Below are positions 7,109 to 14,992 of a stretch of 23,913 bases of DNA, in pieces (position 1 is the stretch's first letter; each line of letters opens with the position of its first letter). A program made the position numbers and the translations under genes. This stretch comes from a virus. The notes under the pieces were generated by a model. It did not search any database, had not been told where the DNA came from, and saw only the letters and a program-made list of their open reading frames with translations. The stretch is from positions 1-23,913 of the IMG/VR virus record IMGVR_UViG_3300032156_001655; one strand, 5' to 3'.

Positions 7109-9865
7109 CTAATCTTTTTGATATTCATAATAAATAATTTCACTGTCTAAAATGGGTTGTCCTATATCGAAGTGTTGTAGAGCCATGAGTTGCTGACGCT
7201 TGTTAAATCGTCTCCAACGGTGTTCCAGTATTCCAATGCGCCAAACCCCCCGTTCCTTCTCTTTGGCGGTCTGGTTGAGGGCAAGCCAAATGTCTGCGTG
7301 GGCTAACTTACGAGCCTCCTCTGCTATATCTTTTTCGCTTAACACTTCCTTTTCTGTAGAACCACGGTTGCCTTGACTCCCCGAAACAACCAAACACGAC
7401 CTCTCATATGCCATCCCTTTCAGGCGTTTCCATATCTCATCTATTTGATGTCTAACATCTTTGTGCTTGGTTTCTGGAGCTAAAATATCGGCATAGTCTA
7501 TGATAATTACATCTGGAATAAATCCCTCTTGAGTCTCTAATCTTTCTAAATCCTCTTCTACATCGGTCAAGGTGGCAGAGAAGGCAGGGTAACTAATCAA
7601 CCGAAACAGATTTGGGCCAACCATCTTTTGGAGTTTTAATAACTCTTTACGGACATTCTTACGAGTTAGGGCTGGATGCTTTTGTAACTGGAACCAAGTG
7701 GTTGGAGCAAAGTCCTCTTCTATTCCTTTAACCCCACGACAAGCGGTGCAAGGTTTGTATGTTTGATTATGTTTGAATTTGTCAGGTCTGGGTTCTTTAC
7801 TTACCCGTGTGGACTTACCGCAAGAGTTGTCTTGATTACTACAACAATCGAAACAGGGCACTTCATGAACCTTTTCAAACTCTCCAAGTTGTCCAATCTG
7901 AGAATAGAGTCTTACGGATTGGTGTTCGTCTGCCATTTCCAAAGATGCGAAGGCCACTCGTTTGCGGGACAACACAGCATCGAAGCCTATGTCTTGTAAA
8001 TCCCATGTGTTGTGGACAACTATATCATTTGCTACAAAATTGTGGGTTTTTTTAATTGTTAAATCAAAAGTGGGGATTTTTTTCCCTGAATTTACTTTTT
8101 TCACTTTATCCCAAAGGACATCTGAGTTTACTATCTGAAATGCTTGTTTATTATTTATAATAGAGGCTATTTTTTTAGCGGAATTTATGTTAAGACTTTG
8201 GTTTAGTCTAATACACTGGTTTAAAAGTCCTAATGACGTTTGATTCCACCAATCTCGGTTCTTTCTTACTTTTATGGTTTGTCTAAGTTTTTTTACAATT
8301 GGGGGAGGAAGGCTGTCTAAAAAACCTCTATTATCTCTCATTGGTTCTAATATGGAAAGAAATGAAAGAGCTTTGTCTTGTTTATGGAAACGGAATCCTA
8401 TTTGTTTGATAAAAGATGTTACTTTTTCTTTATCTCTAATAGTCCAGTCATACTTTCTACTTATCTTTCCCTTTATACCAAATCTTAAAAGAAGATTGGA
8501 TACTTGATAAATCATATCTTTACTTGCGGAGGAATAGCTCACTTCAACTCCATGATTGGTTTTATAGATTGTTCCATCACAAGTAAACATTGTAGATAGG
8601 AATAATTTTAAATTTTCTTTGGTTAATTCAAATACAATGTCTGGTATTTGTTTTTCTTTACTTCGGACTCTTTTTAAATTAATATTCCTAAACCAAATAG
8701 AAGTTTTAGACATTCCTAAGACAGCAGGTTCAGTTGGCATAACATGAACTGTTATTTTATCCCAAGGATTTACTCTTACATCGTCTCCAAGTTTTTGAAT
8801 AGAGTCTTTGAAATCTTTTTGTATTTTTTTGTCTATATTAGTAAAATTCATATTTCCAATACTTCCCTCTGCTAACATATAAGCTAAAACTTTTATTTTG
8901 TAATCTTCTAATTGTTTGTTTCCGAAATATGGAATGGTTTTGGGAATAGCTACAAAATCTCCTTCTTTTATTTTTGAAAGATGTTTCCATCCATTTGGGG
9001 TTAAAAAAGAATCGTTCCATGTGGCAGTGATTTCCCCTCCAGTTCTTGTTATCATTGTTCCAACTTCTTTTATTCCGTTTTTATGATATTTTACAATTTT
9101 TCCTATTCCTAATTTTCCATTTGGGAGAAGAGTTATTACTTCAGGGTCTTTGTCTTCTATAACCTTTTTTATAGGTTTAAGTTTTCCGTTTGGAAGTTGA
9201 ATCAAAGAATCTCCAGCAATACATTTACCCCGTTTGAATGGTCCCATCACTCCTATAAGCCATTTTCTGTATAATGGCCCAACCAACTCCCCCAACTTAC
9301 CTTTAAATTCCATCAGAGGGTTTTCCTTCTCATCAAAAACCATGTTAAGATACTTAACATCATCCAAAGGCTTAACCCAACGGTATTCAGCTTCTTGAAT
9401 AATTCTCTTACCCCCCTCAGCTAACTGTTCAGCCTTATCTACTTCTCCCGTTTCTAAAAGGGCAGACACATCCCCAACCATCCGTTTCAGGTGGCGTTCC
9501 TTTAAATATTGTAATCCACGATCTATTACAAACTGTTCATTAATACCTTCTGGCCCAGATTCATTCAAATACTCTTCAGAGAGCTTGGCTAAAAATAATT
9601 CTAATTCTTCAACAATAGCGGGTCGGAGTTTTTGTTTGGCTGTTAGGAATAGGTCTTTAATGTGAGATTTGGGAGCTTGTTTGTATTTGGTATGATAGTC
9701 CAAGAGCCATTTGGCTATCTCTTTGGACAGGTCTAATTCCAAAATGTTGGGTTGTAGGAAGGGTTTGAGCTTTTCTAAGACTTTATCTGAAACGATTAGA
9801 CCAGTGATGATTCGTTTTTCCACATCACGGTCTACGCTTTGTAACCGTTTTAGTAAAGGACTCAT
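7109..9865 (-). CDS. dnaB: DnaB-type replicative helicase containing an intein
   Basis: This 918-codon gene encodes a hexameric replicative DNA helicase interrupted by a 405-residue intein (residues 215-619). Spliced, the helicase would be 513 residues. The N-extein (1-214) has the helical DnaB N-terminal domain and ends in the Walker A residues GPFKRGK; the C-extein begins with the Walker A Thr (620). Walker B is PDVIIIDYAD (about 784-793), followed by SGSQGNR and HRWRRFNKRQQ, which fit motifs H3/H4 and the arginine finger region. Between Walker A and B, residues 671-709 carry six cysteines (C671, C674, C675, C682, C706, C709), a putative zinc-binding insertion not typical of DnaB. There is no clear ribosome-binding site: the ATG lies one base after the stop of the HNH gene, so translation is probably coupled. 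Confidence 0.93.
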   Translation of the reverse strand: MSPLLKRLQSVDRDVEKRIITGLIVSDKVLEKLKPFLQPNILELDLSKEIAKWLLDYHTKYKQAPKSHIKDLFLTAKQKLRPAIVEELELFLAKLSEEYLNESGPEGINEQFVIDRGLQYLKERHLKRMVGDVSALLETGEVDKAEQLAEGGKRIIQEAEYRWVKPLDDVKYLNMVFDEKENPLMEFKGKLGELVGPLYRKWLIGVMGPFKRGKCIAGDSLIQLPNGKLKPIKKVIEDKDPEVITLLPNGKLGIGKIVKYHKNGIKEVGTMITRTGGEITATWNDSFLTPNGWKHLSKIKEGDFVAIPKTIPYFGNKQLEDYKIKVLAYMLAEGSIGNMNFTNIDKKIQKDFKDSIQKLGDDVRVNPWDKITVHVMPTEPAVLGMSKTSIWFRNINLKRVRSKEKQIPDIVFELTKENLKLFLSTMFTCDGTIYKTNHGVEVSYSSASKDMIYQVSNLLLRFGIKGKISRKYDWTIRDKEKVTSFIKQIGFRFHKQDKALSFLSILEPMRDNRGFLDSLPPPIVKKLRQTIKVRKNRDWWNQTSLGLLNQCIRLNQSLNINSAKKIASIINNKQAFQIVNSDVLWDKVKKVNSGKKIPTFDLTIKKTHNFVANDIVVHNTWDLQDIGFDAVLSRKRVAFASLEMADEHQSVRLYSQIGQLGEFEKVHEVPCFDCCSNQDNSCGKSTRVSKEPRPDKFKHNQTYKPCTACRGVKGIEEDFAPTTWFQLQKHPALTRKNVRKELLKLQKMVGPNLFRLISYPAFSATLTDVEEDLERLETQEGFIPDVIIIDYADILAPETKHKDVRHQIDEIWKRLKGMAYERSCLVVSGSQGNRGSTEKEVLSEKDIAEEARKLAHADIWLALNQTAKEKERGVWRIGILEHRWRRFNKRQQLMALQHFDIGQPILDSEIIYYEYQKD
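8009..9223 (-). mobile_element. LAGLIDADG intein in the DnaB Walker A motif
   Basis: The insert begins with the nucleophile in CIAGDSLIQLPNG (splicing block A) and ends KKTHNFVANDIVVHN followed by Thr (blocks F and G with the terminal His-Asn). The insertion splits GPFKRGK and T of the P-loop, a known hot spot for inteins in helicases and recombinases. The middle contains the two LAGLIDADG helices, LAYMLAEGSIG (about residue 113 of the intein) and LKLFLSTMFTCDGTIYK (about 205). It is therefore a full-length intein with a probably active homing endonuclease. Length is 405 residues. The boundaries are exact to the codon from the family rules. Confidence 0.93.
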
Positions 9866-9866
9866 A

Positions 9867-10331
9867 TTAATATTTACCCCAAATGATTCTTTTGTAAAAT
9901 CTTTTCCATTCTTTTCTATTGATATTAGCTCTGGAATTACAAGATTTACACAGGGTAATTAAATTAAATTGGGAACAATCTTGTTTATCATAATTAATGT
10001 GATGAATTTCTAACAGTTTTGTTTTATAGTTACAATAAGGATTTTGGCATTCTTTATTATCCCTATTTTTTATGGATTGTCTGAGTTTTTCTGTCCACTC
10101 TGACGAATAAGGAAGAAAAGAAGCCCCACCTTTCCAATTCCAATGATTTTTTCCACTTGTTTTTAATACATGTATTCCTTTTCTTGATTTGGAAATTCTT
10201 TTTTTGGTTTCTTCAGATAAATGTTTTCCTTTATTCCTGTTCGATAGTTTGCGTTTTGTTGAAGAAGACATGGATTTACCTTTCCAGTTCGGATTGTTCT
10301 TCTTCACATTGTAATGATAGCCCTTGGGCAT
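9867..10331 (-). CDS. HNH homing endonuclease with NUMOD3 repeats
   Basis: This 154-residue protein has NUMOD3-type repeats at the N-terminus (KKNNPNWKGKSMSSSTKRK, HLSEETKKRISKSRKG) and a C-terminal HNH nuclease domain (about 67-154). The zinc-binding cysteines are in CQNPYC and LCKSC, and the catalytic HH in LEIHHINYD. Its C-terminal 88 residues match those of the HNH protein at 11485-12156 at roughly 54 positions by eye, including the closing (I/V)W(G/S)KY. It ends one base before the dnaB start. Both related genes abut or overlap the start codon of a core replication gene, which suggests homing into these junctions. A typical AAGGA site precedes the ATG. Confidence 0.9.
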   Translation of the reverse strand: MPKGYHYNVKKNNPNWKGKSMSSSTKRKLSNRNKGKHLSEETKKRISKSRKGIHVLKTSGKNHWNWKGGASFLPYSSEWTEKLRQSIKNRDNKECQNPYCNYKTKLLEIHHINYDKQDCSQFNLITLCKSCNSRANINRKEWKRFYKRIIWGKY

Positions 10332-10365
10332 TGAGGGGTTTTCCTTTCTATCTATATTAACTTTA

Positions 10366-10557
10366 TCAGGATAATTTTTTACTTAATAGTTCATCATCAA
10401 ATCTTTTAGAATTCAAAAATCGCAATTCATTTAAACAAATGGGACAAACTTTGATCTTTTCCCCAAGAAAATATATTTCAAAACTCCCAAGGTCTATCGT
10501 TTTTGTTTCACTATTTATTGGGGTCATACTTGCAATTCCACATCGTTCACATTTCAT
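10366..10557 (-). CDS. Small zinc-binding protein
   Basis: This 63-residue protein has a CERC pair at residues 3-6 and a CPIC pair at 38-41, a four-cysteine zinc ribbon separated by a beta-rich segment (SFEIYFLGEKIKV). The start overlaps the stop of the primase gene (ATGA), so it is translated with it. It lies between primase and helicase genes, so a replisome accessory is possible, but no family was recognised. After it the operon continues with an HNH endonuclease gene. Confidence 0.8.
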   Translation of the reverse strand: MKCERCGIASMTPINSETKTIDLGSFEIYFLGEKIKVCPICLNELRFLNSKRFDDELLSKKLS

Positions 10558-11492
10558 TTTATCAGCCCCCTAATCAATTCTTTTCCTTCTTCCAAAGTTA
10601 GTTCTCCAGGGTCTTTCTTATCATCTAAATATAAATTTTCTGTATCACAAAACCAGATTGCCTTACTTAATCGTTTGGCACTCTCTTGAGCAATCTCCTC
10701 ACTATCGAACAGGGTGTAAACCTTTTTGGGTTGAAGGGAGCGTAACAAAGCCACCTGTTCCATAGTCCAACCTGTGCCCCAAGTAGCCAGCGATCCTCGA
10801 CCCAGTTTCCACTGGTCTATTGGCCCCTCAACCAATATCACTGTGCTACTTGGGAGCACATCGTCATATCCATAAAGAGTATGTTTAATTGGAACGATCT
10901 CATCCTTTGGATTACAGGCTATATAAGGTTTTGAAGTCTTTCCAGTTACGTCACGTGTCATAAAAGTTATGAGTCGGCGTTGGATATAAACTGGAAAAAG
11001 AATACGAAACTTATATTCAACTCCCCAAAAGCCTGAATAGTAAATTTCCCTCTCTTTTGGTGTTTGGTATGGATCAAACCCACGGACAGTTAAAAATCTA
11101 TTTAGATGATAATGACTAAACGGTTTGCCTTCACCCACCCTTTTAAATTCTTTAGGTATCTTTACTTCTCCAGCTGGAATCCGTTCAGGAACGAAAAACC
11201 TTTCTGGCTTATTATAATTCTGAAACTTTTCCATTACGGCTAAAGCCCCAGACCAATTACAATCTTCAATCAATTGAACTAACTTAACTATATTCTTACC
11301 CCCGCATCGCCAACAGTTCAGAGCATTATTTTCCAGATTGATTCCCAGGTGCTTGTTATTATCATTACAAAATATACAATCTATGTTTATCCAATCTGGG
11401 CCACTGGTATTTGACCCTTCTGTAGCATAAGAAATATGTTTATGATCTAAATAAGATTTAACATCAAAAAAGTTTATAATTGGATTATTCAT
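10554..11492 (-). CDS. DnaG-like primase with zinc ribbon and Toprim domain
   Basis: This 312-residue protein starts at the ATG at 11492, preceded by TTGGAG. An upstream in-frame ATG at 11534 would add 14 residues inside the HNH gene. The N-terminal zinc-binding domain has C39-x2-C42 and C60-x2-C63 with intervening strands, like the CHC2-type ribbon that recognises template DNA. The C-terminal half has a Toprim core: VILVEGPIDQWKL (catalytic Glu and Asp) and VYTLFDSEE in the position of the DxD motif, where the second Asp is replaced by Glu. It would make RNA primers for the DnaB-type helicase encoded downstream. The start overlaps the upstream HNH gene by 8 nt. Confidence 0.88.
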   Translation of the reverse strand: MNNPIINFFDVKSYLDHKHISYATEGSNTSGPDWINIDCIFCNDNNKHLGINLENNALNCWRCGGKNIVKLVQLIEDCNWSGALAVMEKFQNYNKPERFFVPERIPAGEVKIPKEFKRVGEGKPFSHYHLNRFLTVRGFDPYQTPKEREIYYSGFWGVEYKFRILFPVYIQRRLITFMTRDVTGKTSKPYIACNPKDEIVPIKHTLYGYDDVLPSSTVILVEGPIDQWKLGRGSLATWGTGWTMEQVALLRSLQPKKVYTLFDSEEIAQESAKRLSKAIWFCDTENLYLDDKKDPGELTLEEGKELIRGLIK

Positions 11493-12156
11493 ACTTACTC
11501 CAAACAATCTTCTTATAGAAATGCCTCCATTCATTCCTATTGGCGTTCGCCTTACTATGACATCGGCTACATAAGGAAATTAGATTAAATTGAGAACAGT
11601 TTTCTTTGTCATAGTCAATATGGTGAACATCTAACTTCCTTGCCCGATGATCACAATAAGGATTTTGACATTCATTATTGTCTCTATCTTTTATAGATTG
11701 TTTAAGTCTATTATTGAAGGTTGTGGGATACGGAAGAAAAGAAATTCCACCTTTCCAATTTGGGTTTTTTTCCATTGGAGAACCAAATCTTCTTCTTTCT
11801 TTTTCGGAATAGATTCTTTTATAGTTTGGATTTTTATCTCCCCTTTTGGTAAGGGCTATTTTTTCTTTTGTTTTTTCAGATAAAGGTTTTCCTAAGTGAG
11901 AATATTTAAACTTTTTTGACGCAGAAAAAGAATTTTTATAATTTGGATTCTTTTCTCCAATTTTTGATTCCTTCATTTTTCTTTTTGTATCTTCTGAATG
12001 TTTCTTTCCCAAATGGGAAGAGGACATTTTTCTTTTGACTTTAGTTGTAAACTTTTTCCCTTTATTTTGGTGTCCTTTTACGAAGAATTCCCCAGGTTTT
12101 GGTTTTAAACCACAACCACATTTGCAAGTTCTCCGAATTAGGGTTTGCTCATTCAT
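11485..12156 (-). CDS. HNH homing endonuclease with multiple NUMOD3 repeats
   Basis: This 223-residue protein opens with a CKCGCGLKPKPGEFFVKGHQNKGK segment in which paired cysteines suggest a small zinc knuckle. At least three NUMOD3-like repeats follow (HLGKKHSEDTKRKM, HLGKPLSEKTKEKI, GDKNPNYKR). The C-terminal HNH domain has CQNPYC, DVHHIDYD and LCSRC. The last 88 residues are paralogous to the HNH protein at 9867-10331. Its stop overlaps the primase start, mirroring how the other copy meets dnaB. The N-terminal repeats differ in number, so the two have diverged mainly in their DNA-recognition part. Confidence 0.9.
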   Translation of the reverse strand: MNEQTLIRRTCKCGCGLKPKPGEFFVKGHQNKGKKFTTKVKRKMSSSHLGKKHSEDTKRKMKESKIGEKNPNYKNSFSASKKFKYSHLGKPLSEKTKEKIALTKRGDKNPNYKRIYSEKERRRFGSPMEKNPNWKGGISFLPYPTTFNNRLKQSIKDRDNNECQNPYCDHRARKLDVHHIDYDKENCSQFNLISLCSRCHSKANANRNEWRHFYKKIVWSKYE

Positions 12157-12208
12157 ATTATCTATCTTTCAATTATAAAACAATTCCCTTCTTAACATCC
12201 ACTATAAG

Positions 12209-12859
12209 TTAATTATACTTGTTTGTTTCAATTCCAATTCCAATCATACGCTTCAAACTGTTAATACAATTCTCAAATACCCAATGGGCATGTTCCAACC
12301 CTAAGCAAACAATTGCCTTTTCAGTTAGGAAATTACATACGATGTGTTCTCCACTTGTGAGTTTATACATACGAATAGATGCGCCATCATAAATTTCAAA
12401 GCCCATGACTCGGGTTGCTCGAAGTTTATCTAATGTTGGATTGAAAAATAGTTTGTTGGGATTATTTACTCTATTTCTTTCTGAAACATCAGGACGTTTC
12501 CACCCTTTAATTTTATTTGGCCCTGCTTTCTTCACTTTAGGCATTGATATTAGTTTAAGCATTCTCCCATCATTTTCCATATGGCATTTTCTACATAGCC
12601 ACTCCCAATCGTTTAAATCTCTTTTATATTTTCCTGATATATTTGTCAGGTCATATGGTGGATGTTTCTTACATTTTTTACATAGGTCTGGTTTTCTCTT
12701 ATGGTTTCTCACCCATTCGTGAAGGGAAGCATAACCCACGTTATCTCCTTTCCATTGGGGATTTCTTTCAGCTAATTTAGTTGTCCTCAACTTATCATGG
12801 TATTCAGATTTACCAATTGAATGGACTCTTCTTTGTGGATACCTTGTTTTTATTCTCAC
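12209..12859 (-). CDS. HNH endonuclease, phage/homing type
   Basis: This 216-residue protein starts at a GTG with GGAG just upstream. The N-terminal third has the hallmark sequence of a widespread phage HNH group: RNPQWKGDNVGYASLHEWVR, paired cysteines in LCKKCKK, PPYDLTNISGKYKRDL, and the closing LCRKCHMENDGR. The remaining 100 residues (GPNKIKGWKRPDVSERNR onward) look like a DNA-binding tail. It is unrelated in detail to the HNH pair at 9867 and 11485. It sits 14 nt after the SF2 helicase gene and before the HNH gene upstream of primase, so two endonuclease genes lie back to back in the replication operon. Confidence 0.87.
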   Translation of the reverse strand: MRIKTRYPQRRVHSIGKSEYHDKLRTTKLAERNPQWKGDNVGYASLHEWVRNHKRKPDLCKKCKKHPPYDLTNISGKYKRDLNDWEWLCRKCHMENDGRMLKLISMPKVKKAGPNKIKGWKRPDVSERNRVNNPNKLFFNPTLDKLRATRVMGFEIYDGASIRMYKLTSGEHIVCNFLTEKAIVCLGLEHAHWVFENCINSLKRMIGIGIETNKYN

Positions 12860-12873
12860 CCTTCTCCTTTATA

Positions 12874-14214
12874 TTATAACCATCCCTCATCAAAGTAAAG
12901 TGTAAGGCGATGACCAAAATGGTCAATCAAATATCTATTACTGGGGTCAAAATAATCCACAAGCGTTACCTCTTTTTTGTCTCCAATCGTTCGCAATCCT
13001 CGCCCAATGCTTTGGATAGTTACGATTTCTGATTTCCCTCCTGCAGCATTTACAATTGCCCCCAGAGATGGAATGTCAATCCCCTCTCGCCATACAGCAT
13101 TTGCAATTATAGCATCAAAGTTTCCTTCATTTAATAACCTCTTTGCCGTAACTCTGTCTTCAGATGGGGTTTGGCCCCAAACAAACTCAATATTCAAATC
13201 TGGAAATTTGGCTTTAGCCATTTCCATAAGGTTGTATCCATGTTGAATTTCCACTACCAGTATTAAGACAGTCTTATCTTGCTTGACTAATTCAACTGTG
13301 TCCTCTAATACCATCTTATGTCTCTGGGCATTATTAACAACCCCCATCTTATAAACATCTTTCCAATTCCTGAGATCATGGGTGGTTTTAGAAAAGGGAA
13401 TTTTTCGTAGCTTAATGATGATCTTTGCTAAACTTTTGACCTCTTGTGGTTTCTTTTCCGCTATCACTGGCCCAATCAACCCCTCTAAAGCCATCCGTCC
13501 CTTTTCTGTAGCTGGAAGAGTGGCGGTGAAGCCTAACCGAAGGATTGCTGGAATGGATGTTAGGACTTGATAATAGGTTCCAGAGAAATTATTCACATGA
13601 TGCGTTTCATCTACGATTAGTATGTCTTGCTCCCTATGGAATTCGGTTGTTTCCATTTTACTTAAAGTTTGAACCATTGCGATGGTTATTCTATTAGGTT
13701 CTAAAACTCCATTCCCTATAACCCCGACTTGACCTGGAAACTTGGCTTCTGCTTGTTCGTAGGTTTGGTGTAGAAGGTCTTGACGATGTAGAAGTATAAG
13801 GACATTGGCTTCAGGAAATACCTCTATAAAGGAAATAAATATTTTGGTTTTGCCTGAGCCTGTAGGATAGTGTATGACCCCACGTTGGTGTTTTAGGATG
13901 AGGTTTACGGCTTCATTTTGCTCTGGGCGTAAAGTCTCATTAAAATAATTCATTCCTGGAATGTGTAGTTGATGGGGACGGGTTATGAATTGGTAGACAA
14001 TTTTATTTTGGTAAAGATATTTAAACACCTTGGGTAAAAACCCTGTAAGAAATATTCCTTTCTTACTTACCAGTGGGCGTGTATATTCTTTACTTATTTT
14101 TCTGTATTGCCCTTGACGCCAGAAGGTGTCCTTGTAGCATAGGAATTGATTGAGGATTGGAATTCCCTCTTTACTTACTTGGGAATAGATTGGGTCAAGG
14201 TATTCGATCTTCAT
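12874..14214 (-). CDS. SF2 DNA helicase (UvsW/XPB-like)
   Basis: This 446-residue protein has complete superfamily 2 helicase motifs. They are Walker A YPTGSGKT (116-123), motif Ia in LLHRQDLL, DETH box (202-205), motif III GFTATLP (228-234), motif V in WREGIDIPSL, and motif VI QSIGRGLRT (401-409). The order and N-terminal extension of about 90 residues resemble phage T4 UvsW and XPB-like helicases, which remodel branched DNA during recombination-dependent replication and repair. The gene begins with ATGA overlapping the stop of a small Cys-rich gene. It precedes the endonuclease genes and primase in the same operon. Confidence 0.9.
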   Translation of the reverse strand: MKIEYLDPIYSQVSKEGIPILNQFLCYKDTFWRQGQYRKISKEYTRPLVSKKGIFLTGFLPKVFKYLYQNKIVYQFITRPHQLHIPGMNYFNETLRPEQNEAVNLILKHQRGVIHYPTGSGKTKIFISFIEVFPEANVLILLHRQDLLHQTYEQAEAKFPGQVGVIGNGVLEPNRITIAMVQTLSKMETTEFHREQDILIVDETHHVNNFSGTYYQVLTSIPAILRLGFTATLPATEKGRMALEGLIGPVIAEKKPQEVKSLAKIIIKLRKIPFSKTTHDLRNWKDVYKMGVVNNAQRHKMVLEDTVELVKQDKTVLILVVEIQHGYNLMEMAKAKFPDLNIEFVWGQTPSEDRVTAKRLLNEGNFDAIIANAVWREGIDIPSLGAIVNAAGGKSEIVTIQSIGRGLRTIGDKKEVTLVDYFDPSNRYLIDHFGHRLTLYFDEGWL

Positions 14215-14345
14215 AGCTTACTTACACGTTTGTTTTTACAACGCCAACTCCACATACAACTTCCACAATATCCTTTGTTGTTGGAGTTTGGGGAATTAAA
14301 GCAGATTGGTTTTCTTGATTTAGGTATGCTTCCCTTTTTGGTCAT
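14211..14345 (-). CDS. Small Cys-rich basic protein
   Basis: A 44-codon frame runs from the ATG at 14345 to a TGA that overlaps the helicase start (ATGA), which supports its being real. It encodes a very basic protein with four cysteines: one at residue 15 and three in GYCGSCMWSWRCKNK, a possible zinc-binding or Fe-S knuckle. Its start lies at the edge of a tandem heptamer repeat, and no good ribosome-binding site is visible, so translation may be coupled to the gene before it. No family recognised. Confidence 0.6.
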   Translation of the reverse strand: MTKKGSIPKSRKPICFNSPNSNNKGYCGSCMWSWRCKNKRVSKL

Positions 14346-14371
14346 TAGTCTTTAGTCTTTAGTCTTTAGTC
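14346..14371. repeat. Tandem heptamer repeat (TAGTCTT x3.7)
   Basis: Three full TAGTCTT units and a partial fourth lie head to tail. On the minus strand this reads as GACTAAA repeats. Because 7 is not a multiple of 3, it puts TAA in all three frames; the gene at 14359-14502 ends here and the gene at 14211-14345 starts at its edge. The word TCTTTAGTC also occurs in the tandem 15-mer at 6615-6644. Confidence 0.85.
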
Positions 14372-14502
14372 CAAAACAACATTTTGACTCTTTGAAAGAA
14401 TGGGAGTTTGGTTATCTTTTGTTCCAATCGCTTGTAGTGTTTGTCTTTTATCTTACAAGGAATGGTTCTGCCATCTGGAAGTTGTATTTCTATTTTTACC
14501 AT
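14359..14502 (-). CDS. Hypothetical small basic protein
   Basis: A 47-codon frame starts 2 nt after the stop of the gene at 14505-14750 and ends inside the GACTAAA heptamer repeat. The protein begins MVKIEIQLPDGRTIPCKIKD and continues with a basic helix, as small phage DNA-binding or adaptor proteins do. No family recognised. Its tight packing between two other small genes and codon use like its neighbours make it a probable gene. The stop codon comes from the repeat, so repeat length changes would alter only the last residues. Confidence 0.6.
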   Translation of the reverse strand: MVKIEIQLPDGRTIPCKIKDKHYKRLEQKITKLPFFQRVKMLFWTKD

Positions 14503-14504
14503 TT

Positions 14505-14750
14505 TTAAATATTTCCCTCTCGCCTTGTTATGAGTTTGGATTTAATTTTTTTAACATTTCTAATCCCACCCATAAAAATCACTTCTAAAAATTCAGCCTC
14601 ATCGTCTTGTCCTTTGAGATAGAGGGAATCAATGTAGGTTCGCTTTTGGTATATATCCATTCTTATCATTTTAACTACACAATTTGAACAAAGATAGTCC
14701 CTCTTTTCATCTGCCCCTCTTTCCTCTTTATGACACAACCCGCAAGACAT
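14505..14750 (-). CDS. Small zinc-finger protein
   Basis: This 81-residue protein has a treble-clef-like pair of CxxC motifs at its N-terminus (CGLC at 3-6 and CSNC at 21-24), then an acidic/aromatic middle and a basic end. It starts with ATG preceded by AAGGA, 8 nt after the stop of the gene at 14762. One of a row of small Cys-rich proteins in this region; likely binds zinc, with nucleic acid or protein as partner. No family recognised. Confidence 0.75.
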   Translation of the reverse strand: MSCGLCHKEERGADEKRDYLCSNCVVKMIRMDIYQKRTYIDSLYLKGQDDEAEFLEVIFMGGIRNVKKIKSKLITRREGNI

Positions 14751-14761
14751 TTTTATTTTCC

Positions 14762-14938
14762 TTATTTGTGGAGACTTAATTTCTTTTTTAGGAATGATTG
14801 TAATTTAGCAAACTCCTTTTCAACAAACCAAACATATTCTATTTCAGCCTCTGTAAGATAAATTCCACCCTTGTCTGATACCACTGTTAAGATTTGTTCT
14901 TTACTTGGTGGAACTTTTTTGATTCGGATTTCTGGCAT
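14762..14938 (-). CDS. Hypothetical small protein
   Basis: A 58-codon frame with ATG at 14938 and GAGG 8 nt upstream. The protein (MPEIRIKKVPPSKEQ...) has a mixed N-terminal half and a charged amphipathic helix (TEAEIEYVWFVEKEFAKLQ) ending in a basic tail. A sigma-70-like promoter overlapping a TCCTGTATTTA motif lies directly upstream, so this may be the first gene of a transcript that continues to the helicase. I do not recognise the family. Confidence 0.65.
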   Translation of the reverse strand: MPEIRIKKVPPSKEQILTVVSDKGGIYLTEAEIEYVWFVEKEFAKLQSFLKKKLSLHK

Positions 14939-14955
14939 AGTCTCTTTCCTCTATG

Positions 14956-14985
14956 TTTATAAATACAGGATTTTCCCGCTTTCAA
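14956..14985 (-). promoter_or_regulatory. Sigma-70-like promoter overlapping TCCTGTATTTA motif
   Basis: Minus-strand TTGAAA (14985-14980) and TATAAA (14961-14956) are 18 nt apart, each one base from consensus. The spacer contains TCCTGTATTTA, the motif repeated upstream of other gene groups. It lies about 20 nt before the ATG at 14938 and inside or just after the end of the sigma-like gene. Confidence 0.55.
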
Positions 14986-14992
14986 TCTTTAT

